Shown here in pieces: positions 30,991-41,567 of a stretch of DNA of 64,000 nucleotides. The position numbers and the translations under genes are program-made. This DNA is from Flavobacteriales bacterium (lineage in GTDB: Bacteria > Bacteroidota > Bacteroidia > Flavobacteriales > UBA7430): assembly GCA_002692065.1 (NCBI GenBank), contig NZJX01000017.1, positions 18,922 through 82,921 on the forward strand, in the 5' to 3' direction. Each line of letters starts with the position of its first letter. The stretch's first letter is position 1. A model generated the notes under the pieces. The model was given only the letters and a program-made list of their open reading frames with translations, ran no database searches and was not told where the DNA came from.

Positions 30991-31740
30991 TTATTTTTTT
31001 TCACCAGCAATTGCTTCGTCTATTAGAATTCTTCCACAATGTTCACAAACAATTATCTTCTTATGACTAGCAATATCCATCTGTCTTTGAGGTGGAACAG
31101 TATTAAAACATCCTCCACATGCATTTCTGTTAACTTTAACAACAGCTAGACCATTTTTAAAATTCTTTCTCAATCTTGAATATGCTGTTAAAAGTCTATC
31201 ATCAATCACTTTTTCAGCTTTGGATGAATCCTTTAAAAGTTTTTCTTCATCTTTTTTAGTTTCAGATATAATCTTATCAAGTTCTACATTTTTAATCTTT
31301 AAATCTTCCTTTCTTTCTTTCAACTTTTCAGTTACGTCAATAATTAATGTATTTATTTCTTCTTCTTTTAATTTAAACTCTTTAATTTTTTTTTCAGATA
31401 ATTGTATTTCTAAATCTTGGAACTCAATTTCTTTATTAAGTGAGTCAAATTCTCTGTTATTTCTTATTTTTTTTAACTGATCATTATACTTTGATATTAG
31501 TTCCTTGGAATTAATTATCATACTTTCAGAATCTTTTGTTGATGATTGTAATGAATCGATTTGATTATTATAATTTGATAATCTTGTTTCGAGCCCAGCA
31601 ATTTCATCTTCAAGATCTTGAACCTCTAGAGGAAGTTCACCTCTTAAGATTTTAATTTTATCTATATTTGAATGAATTGATTGCAATTTAAATAGCGCAA
31701 CTAATTTATCTTCAACAGAAACTTGTTTAACCTTTACCAT
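30991..31740 (-). CDS. Coiled-coil/C4-type zinc ribbon protein
   Basis: Long coiled coil; NACGGCFNTVPPQRQMDIASHKKIIVCEHCGRILID. Confidence 0.9.
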   Translation of the reverse strand: MVKVKQVSVEDKLVALFKLQSIHSNIDKIKILRGELPLEVQDLEDEIAGLETRLSNYNNQIDSLQSSTKDSESMIINSKELISKYNDQLKKIRNNREFDSLNKEIEFQDLEIQLSEKKIKEFKLKEEEINTLIIDVTEKLKERKEDLKIKNVELDKIISETKKDEEKLLKDSSKAEKVIDDRLLTAYSRLRKNFKNGLAVVKVNRNACGGCFNTVPPQRQMDIASHKKIIVCEHCGRILIDEAIAGEKK

Positions 31741-31743
31741 TTA

Positions 31744-32838
31744 TTAAAAATATTTTACAGGATTAGTATTAATTTTTGATAAGACGATGTCAAATTTAGA
31801 AATTTTTTTGATAAGATAACTAAATATAATGTTTTTAGTGAATTGTTCACTTTCATAATGACCAATATCAACTAAAATTATTCTATCGTTAGATTCAAAA
31901 AAATCATGATATTTTATATCTGAGGTAATAAAAATATCAGCATTTGAATGAATGGAATTTTTTATCAAGAAACTTCCTGAACCACCACATACCGCAACTT
32001 TTTTAATTAGTTTATTTTTTAATTTTGTGTGTTTTAAAAATTTTAGGTTGAATTTTTTTTTAATTTTTTTTAAAAATTCAATCTCTTTCATTGGTTTAAT
32101 ATCTCCTATTAAACCTGATCCAATTAAATTATTTTTGTTTTCTAATTTGAAAATATCATATGCAACTTCTTCATAAGGATGGTTTAATTTAAGAGAATCT
32201 ATAATTTTAGATTTCTTATTTTTTTCAAAAATAACTTCAATTTTTTTCTCTTTGATATTTGATCTAATATTCTTTTTCCCATATCTTGGATTTGATAAAA
32301 TTGAACCTCTAAATGAACCTTCACCTTGACTGGTAAAACTGCACTCAGAGTATTTTCCAATTTTACCTGCACCAGATTTAAACAATGAATTGAGAATGAT
32401 TTCATGAAAATCATTTGGAACATATGTAATTAACTTAAAAAGTGAATTATCAGACGATAGATTTAAGATCTTTCTATTAGTAATATTTAATTTCTCGGCA
32501 ATTTCATTATTGACTCCATCTATTATATTATCCAAATTAGTATGAATAGAATATATAGAAATATCTGATTTTATAGCTTTAATTATATTTTTTTCAACAT
32601 AATTTTTACCAGTAATTGATTTAATACCTTTAAAAATTAATGGATGATGAGATATAATTAAATTACAATTTAAATTTATAGCTTCATTAATGACCTCATT
32701 AGTACAGTCCAATGAAATTAATATTTTTTTTATATCACTATTTACATCTCCTATTAAAAGACCACTATTATCGTACTCTTCTTGATAGTTTAATGGGGCC
32801 CAAGTCTCTAATATTTCAATTATTTTAAATAATTTCAT
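31744..32838 (-). CDS. Nif3-like dinuclear metal center protein
   Basis: ETWAPLNYQEEYDNSGLLIGD; IISHHPLIFKGIKSITG; SIHTNLDNIIDGVNNEIAEKL; VDIGHYESEQF. Confidence 0.94.
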   Translation of the reverse strand: MKLFKIIEILETWAPLNYQEEYDNSGLLIGDVNSDIKKILISLDCTNEVINEAINLNCNLIISHHPLIFKGIKSITGKNYVEKNIIKAIKSDISIYSIHTNLDNIIDGVNNEIAEKLNITNRKILNLSSDNSLFKLITYVPNDFHEIILNSLFKSGAGKIGKYSECSFTSQGEGSFRGSILSNPRYGKKNIRSNIKEKKIEVIFEKNKKSKIIDSLKLNHPYEEVAYDIFKLENKNNLIGSGLIGDIKPMKEIEFLKKIKKKFNLKFLKHTKLKNKLIKKVAVCGGSGSFLIKNSIHSNADIFITSDIKYHDFFESNDRIILVDIGHYESEQFTKNIIFSYLIKKISKFDIVLSKINTNPVKYF

Positions 32839-32909
32839 ACTAATTTAATTTTTAACAAAATAATAGTTTTTTTTTAAAATAATAAATTATAGATTGTGTA
32901 TTTTAGAAA

Positions 32910-33950
32910 ATGTTTTTTTTAAAAATAATTCTTAATCTATTATCATTAATTATTTCTGTTGTAATCAAAATTAGAAATTTATTTTTTGATTATCGATTAA
33001 TTAAAATTCAAAAATCTAAAATTCCTGTTATCAGTGTTGGAAATTTAAATATTGGTGGCACTGGGAAAACACCTCATGTTATTTTCTTAATTAAATTATT
33101 TGTGGATGAAAAAAATATATCAGTTATATCTAGAGGTTATGGAAGAATTGGAAATAAAACAAAAAAAGTAATTTTAAAAAAATTTAATCATATCGAAGTT
33201 GGGGATGAACCATTAGAAATAAAAAGTAATTTTATAAATTCCAAATTAGAAGTTTATGTAAGTAATTTTAGATACGAAGGAGTAAAATTAATTGAAAATG
33301 AAAAAAAATGTGACTTAATTATACTTGATGATGGTTTTCAGCATAGATATTTACATAGAGATATTAATATACTTTTAACACTTTATGATAAACCCTTTTA
33401 TGATGATAGATTATTTCCTGTTGGTAAATTAAGAGAAAACAGATCTTATGTAAAAAGATCAGATATAGTCATAGTTACTAACTGTCCAAATAATTTAGAA
33501 AAAAGAAAAAGAAAAATAATAAAATCTAATATTCTAAAATATAGTACAAGTCCTATTTTTTTTACATCAGTTAAATATCTTGGGTTTTTTGATAAAAAAA
33601 ACAAAAAAATTAATAATATTAATAGGGAAAAAAAATATTTAATAATAACTGGTATTGCAAACCCCAATTATATATACGAATATTTAAAAAAAATTGGTTT
33701 AAATTTTGAAAAAATTAATTATAAAGATCATTATAATTTTAAAATATCTGATATAAAAGAAATTTTATCATTGTCAAAAAAATTTGATTATATAATTACC
33801 TCTGAAAAGGATTGGTTTAGACTTAAACATTTTAATAAATTTTTTAATAATTTTGATAAGTTTTTAAGATTAAAAATTGAAATTAAATTTACAGACGAAA
33901 ATCAAAAAATATATTTTCATTCCATAATTTCAAAATTACTTTCTAAATGA
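32910..33950 (+). CDS. lpxK: Tetraacyldisaccharide 4'-kinase
   Basis: VISVGNLNIGGTGKTPHVIFLIKLF; VISRGYGR; DLIILDDGFQHRYLHRDINILL. Confidence 0.95.
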   Translation: MFFLKIILNLLSLIISVVIKIRNLFFDYRLIKIQKSKIPVISVGNLNIGGTGKTPHVIFLIKLFVDEKNISVISRGYGRIGNKTKKVILKKFNHIEVGDEPLEIKSNFINSKLEVYVSNFRYEGVKLIENEKKCDLIILDDGFQHRYLHRDINILLTLYDKPFYDDRLFPVGKLRENRSYVKRSDIVIVTNCPNNLEKRKRKIIKSNILKYSTSPIFFTSVKYLGFFDKKNKKINNINREKKYLIITGIANPNYIYEYLKKIGLNFEKINYKDHYNFKISDIKEILSLSKKFDYIITSEKDWFRLKHFNKFFNNFDKFLRLKIEIKFTDENQKIYFHSIISKLLSK

Positions 33951-35302
33951 AATACTTAAAATTTTTATTTTACTTTTTAATTTTTCAAAAATTAAATTCT
34001 CAGCAAATTATAAATTATAACCAAATTTTTAATTGGACTAATGACACATTAGTAGGAAGTTATGTGTATGATAATATATACAACGAAATTTGGGGAGGTG
34101 AGATAAATGATATAGAATTTGCTGTAATAGGTTCTACAGCTGGAACTCATATTTTTGACATTTCTGAGCCTGAAAATTCCTCTGAAATTTTCTTTTTTCC
34201 AGGATCACATAATGGTCCTCATGTTATTCACAGAGATTACCACGATTATAATGGATTTTTGTATACAGTTTGTGATGAAGGAAATGGTAGTTTACAAGTA
34301 ATTGATATAAGAAATTTACCATATTCAGCAAATATTATTTATGATTCAGACGAATTTATAAAAAGAGCTCACAATATTTTTATTGATGAGGTTTCAAATA
34401 AACTTTATGCATGCAGTGTAAGAAATGGTCAAAATCAAAGTAGTTCTATAGTAATACTAGATATAAATAATCCATTCTTACCATTAAAAATTATGGATTA
34501 TGAAATACCTGAAACTTCGTATTCAGCTCATGATATATGGGTAAATAACGACACTGGGTTTGTAAATAACGGTTATGATGGATTTTTTGTAATTAATTTT
34601 TCATCAGCAAACCCTTCAATAATTGGATCTTTGACAAGTTATCCAGACAAAGGATATAACCATTCTGGATGGCCAAATTCTGATATGTCATTATATGTAA
34701 TGGCAGACGAAAATTGGGGCTATGATTTAAAAATTCTTGATATTTCAGATTTAGAAAATATAAATGTAATTTCCACTTTTAATTCTGAAATTCATGAAAA
34801 TTCAATAGCACATAATGTAATGGTAAAAAATAATTTAGCCTATATTTCATATTATCATGATGGACTTCAAGTATATGATATTTCAATTCCTGAAAATCCT
34901 ACGAAAGTTGGGAGTTTTAATTCATATTTATTAGATGATCATGAGGAAACATATAGGGGTGCATGGGGAGTATATTCTTTTTTACCATCTAATAACATTC
35001 TTATCTCCGATATGCAATTTGGTTTGTATGTTATCGGAGAAAATTATTTAAATATTGAACAAATTAAAAACATAGATATAAGAATTTTCCCAAATCCTTC
35101 ATACTCTGATATAAAAATAATTTTCCCAAATAATCAAAATATATACTATATTTCATTGACTAATTTTTTGGGAAAATCTATTTTTAATAAAAAAATAAAA
35201 AATAAAAAAAATATAACAATTTCTAATTTAGATAAAGGAATCTATAATATTAATATTTATAACCACTCTATTAATATGAACAAAAAGCTAATTATCCAGT
35301 AA
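33947..35302 (+). CDS. Choice-of-anchor B / LVIVD-type secreted protein with T9SS C-terminal sorting domain
   Basis: SEPENSSEIFFFPGSHNGPHVIHRDYHDYNGFLYTVCDEG; C-terminal IRIFPNPSYSDIKI...FLGKSIF...ISNLDKGIYNINIYN...KLIIQ. Confidence 0.85.
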   Translation: MKYLKFLFYFLIFQKLNSQQIINYNQIFNWTNDTLVGSYVYDNIYNEIWGGEINDIEFAVIGSTAGTHIFDISEPENSSEIFFFPGSHNGPHVIHRDYHDYNGFLYTVCDEGNGSLQVIDIRNLPYSANIIYDSDEFIKRAHNIFIDEVSNKLYACSVRNGQNQSSSIVILDINNPFLPLKIMDYEIPETSYSAHDIWVNNDTGFVNNGYDGFFVINFSSANPSIIGSLTSYPDKGYNHSGWPNSDMSLYVMADENWGYDLKILDISDLENINVISTFNSEIHENSIAHNVMVKNNLAYISYYHDGLQVYDISIPENPTKVGSFNSYLLDDHEETYRGAWGVYSFLPSNNILISDMQFGLYVIGENYLNIEQIKNIDIRIFPNPSYSDIKIIFPNNQNIYYISLTNFLGKSIFNKKIKNKKNITISNLDKGIYNINIYNHSINMNKKLIIQ

Positions 35303-35321
35303 TTTTTAAAACTTTGAAAAT

Positions 35322-36785
35322 ATGAATACTAACTATGAAAAATATGAGATAATTGTTGGCTTGGAAATTCATGTTCAACTTAATACCTTAAGCAAAGCCT
35401 ATTGTTCTGATTCTACAAAATTTGGATCTTTACCAAATTCAAATATTAGCCCTATCTCTCTGGGTCATCCTGGTACTCTTCCTGTTTCAAATAAAAAAGT
35501 TTTTGAAAATGCTATCAAACTTGGTTTAGCATTAAATTGTAATATTTCAAATGAAAATAGGTATGATAGAAAAAACTATTTTTATCCTGATTTACCTAAA
35601 GGATACCAAATAACTCAGGATAAAACTCCGATTTGCACAAAAGGATATCTTAATATTAAAGACGAAAAAGAAAATTTAAAAACAATTTCATTAACTAGAA
35701 TCCATATGGAGGAAGATGCTGGAAAAAGTATTCATGATTTGGATCCTTTCGATACTTTAATAGATTTAAATAGAGCTGGAGTGCCTTTGCTTGAAATAGT
35801 ATCAGACCCGGTAATAAATTCCAGTGTCGAAGCTTATAACTTTATATCTGAAATTAGAAAAATAGTCAGGTACTTAGACATATGTGATGGTAATATGGAA
35901 GAGGGTTCGATGAGGTGTGATGCAAATATTTCAGTAAGATTTAAAGGTGAAAAAAATCTAAGAAATAGGGTTGAAGTTAAAAATATGAATTCAATTAAAA
36001 ATGTGCAAAAAGCAATTGATCTAGAAGTTAAACGACAAATTCATAATTACACAAATAAAAAACAAGTTCATCAAGAAACAAGAAGTTATGATGCCATAAA
36101 TAATAAAACCTTTATACTAAGATCCAAAGAGGATGCTCATGATTATAGATATTTTCCTGAACCAGATTTAAGCCCTGTAATTATTTCAACTGAATATATC
36201 AAAAAAATTAAAAAAGAAATTCCACCGTTACCTAATGAACTTTACTTAAAATTTACTTCTAAGTATAATTTATCTGATTATGATTCGAGGTATTTAACTG
36301 AGTATAAGGATATAGCTCTATTTTTTAATGATATTTCCAATGAAATATCAGAATATAAATTATTAGCTAATATTTTAATGGGGCCAATAAAATCATACTT
36401 AAATGAACATTCACTAAATTTAAGTCAAATTAATTTAAGTCCTAGTAAAGTAATAGAAGTCATTGATTTAATCTCTAATAATCAAATTTCTAAAACAATT
36501 GCATTTCAAAAGTTATTTCCACTAATCATAAAATATCCAGAGAAAAAAATTTTAAATTTGATGAATATTTACGACTTAAATCAAAGTTCTGATGAGGATA
36601 AAATATTTGAATACGCAAAAATTGTATTTGAAAATTTTCCAAATAAAGTGAGTGAATATAATAATGGTAATAAAAACTTAATTGGGCTATTTATGGGGGA
36701 AATTATGAAATTGTCTAAAGGAAAAGTAAATCCAAAACTTGCAAATGAAATATTAAAAAATCTTCTGAAAAATCACAAATCATAA
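35322..36785 (+). CDS. gatB: Asp-tRNA(Asn)/Glu-tRNA(Gln) amidotransferase subunit B
   Basis: YEIIVGLEIHVQLNTLSKAYCSD; MEEGSMRCDANISVR; RSKEDAHDYRYFPEPDL. Confidence 0.97.
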   Translation: MNTNYEKYEIIVGLEIHVQLNTLSKAYCSDSTKFGSLPNSNISPISLGHPGTLPVSNKKVFENAIKLGLALNCNISNENRYDRKNYFYPDLPKGYQITQDKTPICTKGYLNIKDEKENLKTISLTRIHMEEDAGKSIHDLDPFDTLIDLNRAGVPLLEIVSDPVINSSVEAYNFISEIRKIVRYLDICDGNMEEGSMRCDANISVRFKGEKNLRNRVEVKNMNSIKNVQKAIDLEVKRQIHNYTNKKQVHQETRSYDAINNKTFILRSKEDAHDYRYFPEPDLSPVIISTEYIKKIKKEIPPLPNELYLKFTSKYNLSDYDSRYLTEYKDIALFFNDISNEISEYKLLANILMGPIKSYLNEHSLNLSQINLSPSKVIEVIDLISNNQISKTIAFQKLFPLIIKYPEKKILNLMNIYDLNQSSDEDKIFEYAKIVFENFPNKVSEYNNGNKNLIGLFMGEIMKLSKGKVNPKLANEILKNLLKNHKS

Positions 36786-36786
36786 A

Positions 36787-37530
36787 TTGAAAAATAAAAA
36801 AACTTATTTTGCGTCAGATTTCCATCTTGGAGTTCCAGGAAAAAAGGAAAGCATAGTTAGAGAATTAAAAATAATAAAATGGCTAGATGAAATCAAAGTT
36901 GATGCCAAAGATATTTTTTTAGTGGGTGATATTTTTGATTTTTGGTTTGAATGGAATAAAGTTGTTCCTAAAGGAAATTACAGATTATTAAGTAAGTTAT
37001 CCGAGATTAGTGAAATTGGAATAAAAATTCATTTTTTAAAAGGGAATCATGATTTATGGACATTTGGATACCTTAAAGAGGTTGGGTTAAAGGTTTATGA
37101 TTCAGATATTAAAATTGAAATTGATGGTAAAAAATTTTTAATTTCTCATGGAGATGGAATTGGAAATTTTGATTTTAAATATAAAATTTTAAAAAAAACA
37201 ATATTTGAAAATAAATTTTTTCAAAAATTGTTTTCAATATTACATCCTGACATTTCAATAAAAATTGCAAATTATTTTTCAAAAAAAAGTAGACTAAAAA
37301 AATTTAAACATGATGACAATTTTTACTTAAAGAAATTGAAAAAGTATTGTAATAAAGTACTTGAAAAGGAAAAAATTGACTATTTTATTTTTGGACACTA
37401 TCATATTGTATCAGAGACAAAAATTAATGATATTTCTAAATTATTTATTCTGGGAGATTGGGTTAATCATAATTCATATCTTCAGCTATATGAGGGGAAA
37501 CCTGAAATGAAAAAATTTAATTATCAATAA
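36787..37530 (+). CDS. lpxH: UDP-2,3-diacylglucosamine diphosphatase-like metallophosphatase
   Basis: YFASDFHLG, LVGDIFDFWFEW, FLKGNHDLW, ISHGDGIG, FGHYH; TTG start. Confidence 0.88.
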   Translation: MKNKKTYFASDFHLGVPGKKESIVRELKIIKWLDEIKVDAKDIFLVGDIFDFWFEWNKVVPKGNYRLLSKLSEISEIGIKIHFLKGNHDLWTFGYLKEVGLKVYDSDIKIEIDGKKFLISHGDGIGNFDFKYKILKKTIFENKFFQKLFSILHPDISIKIANYFSKKSRLKKFKHDDNFYLKKLKKYCNKVLEKEKIDYFIFGHYHIVSETKINDISKLFILGDWVNHNSYLQLYEGKPEMKKFNYQ

Positions 37531-37700
37531 AATTTTTCAATTTTAAATTCAATCAAATAGTCCTTTTGAATATTTTATTTTTCATTAAGCTGAGATTAAT
37601 TCTAAATTTTTAAAAAATAAATATCAATTATAAATAAGATCAGTTGAAACTGAAAATTCATAATTATATTTTAAAGGAAATATTACGAAATATTTTATCG

Positions 37701-38564
37701 CTAAATATGTTTTTCAGCCTTGTATGATGAACGAACTAGAGGTCCACTTTCTACATAATTAATTCCTTTTTCAATAGCAAAATTTTTTAATTCTTGAAAA
37801 ACTTTTGGTTCAATAAATTTTTGTACTGGTAAGTGTTTTTTTGAGGGTTGAAGGTATTGGCCAATTGTCAGCACATCAAGACCAACTGAAACAAGATCAT
37901 CAATTGTATCATGAATTTCTTCAATTTTTTCTCCCAATCCTAGCATTATTCCAGTTTTTGTTCTGATTTTATTTATTTTTAAATATTCTAAAACTTTTAA
38001 AGATCTGTCATATTTGGCTTGGATTCTCACTGTTCTTGTTAATCTACTGACAGTTTCAATGTTATGAGATACAACTTCAGGTGCAACATCAATTAATCTG
38101 TCAACTTGTGAATAAATACCCTTAAAATCAGGGATTAAAGTTTCCATAGTTGTACCACTAGATACTCTCCTGATAGCTTTTACTGTTTCAGCCCAGATAA
38201 TTGAACCACCATCTTTTAAATCATCCCTATCAACAGAAGTAAGGACAGCATGTTTAACTTGCATTAATTTGACTGATCTAGCAACTCTTTCGGGTTCAGT
38301 CCAATCAACTGGTTTTGGTCTTCCAGTTTTAACGGAACAAAAACCACAAGACCTTGTGCAAATATTACCTAAAATCATAAATGTAGCTGTACCCGCCCCC
38401 CAACATTCGCCCATATTTGGGCAATGTCCACTTTCACAAATTGTATGTAACTTATAATTTGAAACTAGAGATCTGACTTTTTTATAATTACTTCCAGTTG
38501 GAAGTTTAACTCTTAACCATTTTGGTTTTATAGAATATGTATTTTGAGTAGTGTTTTTATTCAT
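37701..38564 (-). CDS. lipA: Lipoyl synthase
   Basis: [41 protein letters not shown]. Confidence 0.97.
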   Translation of the reverse strand: MNKNTTQNTYSIKPKWLRVKLPTGSNYKKVRSLVSNYKLHTICESGHCPNMGECWGAGTATFMILGNICTRSCGFCSVKTGRPKPVDWTEPERVARSVKLMQVKHAVLTSVDRDDLKDGGSIIWAETVKAIRRVSSGTTMETLIPDFKGIYSQVDRLIDVAPEVVSHNIETVSRLTRTVRIQAKYDRSLKVLEYLKINKIRTKTGIMLGLGEKIEEIHDTIDDLVSVGLDVLTIGQYLQPSKKHLPVQKFIEPKVFQELKNFAIEKGINYVESGPLVRSSYKAEKHI

Positions 38565-38652
38565 TCATTTTATTATTGTACAAAAATAATGAATAATTAA
38601 AATAAATTTTATATTAAAAAATTTTATTTTAATTTTATTTTCAAATATTCAT

Positions 38653-38778
38653 TTAGCTATTTGAACTATTTTTTTCAAGATCTATTTGAGAAACACCTGG
38701 ACAATTTGCAGTTACACAGCAAGATTGAACAATGATAGAGAGAAATAAAATTGAAAGAATTATAATTATTTTTTTCAT
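38653..38778 (-). CDS. Putative 41-aa lipoprotein (not in ORF track)
   Basis: Reverse strand ATG at 38778 to TAA at 38653: MKKIIIILSILFLSIIVQSCCVTANCPGVSQIDLEKNSSNS*; n-region, hydrophobic core and lipobox-like VQS-C. Confidence 0.6.
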   Translation of the reverse strand: MKKIIIILSILFLSIIVQSCCVTANCPGVSQIDLEKNSSNS

Positions 38779-38847
38779 TTAACTTTTATTTGAATTCAAA
38801 AATACATATTTTTTTTTAAGTTTAAAACAATTAAAAATTATATTAAA

Positions 38848-39516
38848 ATGATAAATTATTTAAATCCTTCGTGGAAAAAAATTTTATCAAAAGAATTTCA
38901 AAAATCATATTTTAAAAAATTGATATTAAATCTCAAAGATGAAAATATCAATTTTAGTATTTTACCTGAAGAAGGAGATTATTTTAAAGCTTTTAATTTA
39001 ACTCCTTTTGAAAAAATAAAAGTTGTAATATTAGGACAAGACCCTTATTACAAAAAAAAATTGGCTAATGGTTTGAGCTTTGCTGTGGAAGATATAGATC
39101 ATTTACCTAAATCTCTAAAAAATATAATTAAAGAATTAAAATCAGATTTAAAATATCACAAACCTGATGAAATTGAAATAAAAAATTGGGTTAAACAAGG
39201 TGTATTTTTACTTAATTCTGTTCTTACGGTGAGGGAAAATGAACCTGGGTCTCATAAAAATATTGGTTGGGAAAAATTTACTGATAGTATAATCAAATTA
39301 ATATCAGCAAAAAAAAAGAATATTGTTTTTATTTTGTGGGGAAAGTATGCTGAATCAAAACAAAAATTTATTGATACATCAAAGCATAAAATTATTATTT
39401 CTAGTCATCCATCTCCACTTTCAGCTAATAAGGGATTTTTTGGTTCAAAACCTTTCTCAAAATGTAATGATTACTTATATTTGAAAGGAAAGAAACCTAT
39501 AAATTGGTTAGTTTAA
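38848..39516 (+). CDS. ung: Uracil-DNA glycosylase
   Basis: VVILGQDPYYKKKLANGLSFAV; LLNSVLTVRENEPGSH; ISSHPSPLSANKGFFGSKPFS. Confidence 0.97.
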   Translation: MINYLNPSWKKILSKEFQKSYFKKLILNLKDENINFSILPEEGDYFKAFNLTPFEKIKVVILGQDPYYKKKLANGLSFAVEDIDHLPKSLKNIIKELKSDLKYHKPDEIEIKNWVKQGVFLLNSVLTVRENEPGSHKNIGWEKFTDSIIKLISAKKKNIVFILWGKYAESKQKFIDTSKHKIIISSHPSPLSANKGFFGSKPFSKCNDYLYLKGKKPINWLV

Positions 39517-39529
39517 ACAATAGTTTTAT

Positions 39530-40801
39530 ATGGAAAATATTGAAATAATTTTATATATAATTTTTGGTGTATTTTTCTTACTAATATACTTTAAATACTT
39601 TCAAAATGGGAAAATTAGTACTAAACACGAAGATCTAATTAAACCCTTTAAGGATATAATTCAAAACCTTGAAAATGAGAGAATAATTAAAGAAAATGAA
39701 ATTAATGAGTTAAATAGAAAATTGTCAATATCAAATACTAAAATATTAAATTTAGAGGAAAGAATTATTTTAAATGATAATCTAACTAAGGACACACAAA
39801 ATAAATTTAAAATTGAATTCCAAAATATGGCAAATGAAATATTAGAAAAAAATTCAATTAAAATAACCGAACAAAATAAAAGTAACTTGGGGCTAATTTT
39901 AAAACCATTCAAGGAAAAAATTGAAGATTTTAAAAAAAATATTGAAATAAAAAGTAAAAATGATAATGACTACAGAATAGCATTGACTGAACAGATTAAA
40001 ATGTTAAATGATGCTAATATTAAAATTAGTAATGATGCTAATAATCTTGCCAAAGCTCTAAAGGGTGATTCCAAAATTCAAGGAGACTGGGGAGAACTTC
40101 AGCTTGAAGTTTTGCTTGAAAAAAATGGATTAATCAAAGGAATACACTTTATTATGCAAAAATCAATTAAAGACTATGAAGGAAAAGATAAAAGACCTGA
40201 TTGCATTGTTAACTTACCTGATAAGAAAAATTTAATAATTGATTCTAAAGTTTCTCTAAAGTCATATGAAAAGTATATAAATTCAAATGATCAAAATGAA
40301 AAAAAAATATTTTCTGAAAAACATCTTTTAAGTATTAAAAATCATATCAAAGAATTATCTGAAAAAAATTATACTAATCTCTATAATATCAATACACCAG
40401 ATTATGTTTTAATGTTTATTCCTATTGAAACAGCACTTTCCTCAGCTGTCAAAGAAAATAAAAATATTTTTAATTATGCTTTTGATAAAAATATTGTTTT
40501 AATGACTCCATCTACCTTAATTGCCACTTTAAGAACGATCTCATTTATATGGAGAAATGAAAATCAAAAACAAAATGCATTAAAAATAGCTACTGAAGCA
40601 GGAAGACTTTATGATAAATTTGTTGGTTTTAAAACTGACTTAAATAGTATTGAAATTAATATTGATAGAATTAAAAAAAGTTATGATGCTGCCTACAATA
40701 AACTTGATGGTAAAGGAGGTTTAATATCAAAAACAGAAATCTTAAAAAAACTTGGTGCAAAAACGAATAAAAGCTTGTCATCTGACTCATCTTTTGATTG
40801 A
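39530..40801 (+). CDS. rmuC: DNA recombination protein RmuC
   Basis: N-terminal TM and coiled coil; QGDWGELQLEVLLEKNGL; PDCIVNLPDKKNLIIDSKVSLKSYEKY. Confidence 0.94.
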   Translation: MENIEIILYIIFGVFFLLIYFKYFQNGKISTKHEDLIKPFKDIIQNLENERIIKENEINELNRKLSISNTKILNLEERIILNDNLTKDTQNKFKIEFQNMANEILEKNSIKITEQNKSNLGLILKPFKEKIEDFKKNIEIKSKNDNDYRIALTEQIKMLNDANIKISNDANNLAKALKGDSKIQGDWGELQLEVLLEKNGLIKGIHFIMQKSIKDYEGKDKRPDCIVNLPDKKNLIIDSKVSLKSYEKYINSNDQNEKKIFSEKHLLSIKNHIKELSEKNYTNLYNINTPDYVLMFIPIETALSSAVKENKNIFNYAFDKNIVLMTPSTLIATLRTISFIWRNENQKQNALKIATEAGRLYDKFVGFKTDLNSIEINIDRIKKSYDAAYNKLDGKGGLISKTEILKKLGAKTNKSLSSDSSFD

Positions 40802-40817
40802 ATTTAAAAAAATTTAA

Positions 40818-41567
40818 ATGAAATCCATAAAAAATAAATTAGAAATTTTTGGACTACAACCAATAATAGAGGCTATAAAATCAGGTAAAGAATTTGATAA
40901 AATTTTTATTAAAAAAGGATTACAAGGACAATTATCATCAGATCTGAAATATTTAATTAAAAAAAATAATATTCCTAGTAAATTTGTTCCTTTAGAAAAA
41001 ATTAACCGACTCACCAAAAAAAATCATCAAGGAGTATTTGGATTTATTTCTCCAATCAATTTTCATAAAGTTGGTGAAATAATAATGAAAACATTTGAAG
41101 AAGGTAAAACACCTATTCTCCTTATGTTAGATAGAATCACAGACGTAAGAAATTTTGGAGCAATCACAAGAAGTGCTGATAACTTTGGAGTAGATGCTAT
41201 TATTATTAATAAATTTGGTAGTGCTCAAATTAATTCAGATGCAATAAAGACATCAGCAGGTGCAATTTATAAAGTTCCTATTTGTCGTGAAGATAATCTT
41301 GTAAATTGTATTTCATATTTAAAAAAAAGCGGATTAGTTGTAATATCATGTTCTGAAAAAGAAAGTAAGAATATAACTGATGTTAATTTAAAAAATCCAA
41401 TTTTGATAATTTTAGGTTCAGAAAAAAATGGAATTTCTAGTGATATTTTAAAAGCATCTGATGAAAAAATTAAAATTCCTACTTATGGTAAAATAGACTC
41501 TTTAAATGTTTCTGTAGCCTGTGGAATTTCACTTTATGAAATTTCAAGACAAAGATCACTAACTTAA
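40818..41567 (+). CDS. rlmB: 23S rRNA 2'-O-methyltransferase RlmB/TrmH family
   Basis: LMLDRITDVRNFGAITRSADNFGVDAIII; LILGSEKNGISSDILKASDEKIKIP; SLNVSVACGISLYE. Confidence 0.94.
   Translation: MKSIKNKLEIFGLQPIIEAIKSGKEFDKIFIKKGLQGQLSSDLKYLIKKNNIPSKFVPLEKINRLTKKNHQGVFGFISPINFHKVGEIIMKTFEEGKTPILLMLDRITDVRNFGAITRSADNFGVDAIIINKFGSAQINSDAIKTSAGAIYKVPICREDNLVNCISYLKKSGLVVISCSEKESKNITDVNLKNPILIILGSEKNGISSDILKASDEKIKIPTYGKIDSLNVSVACGISLYEISRQRSLT

Noticed and set aside
37531-37700. 170-bp gap between lpxH and lipA examined for small ORFs or ncRNA
   Set aside because: No ORF, hairpin or motif that can be supported by eye.
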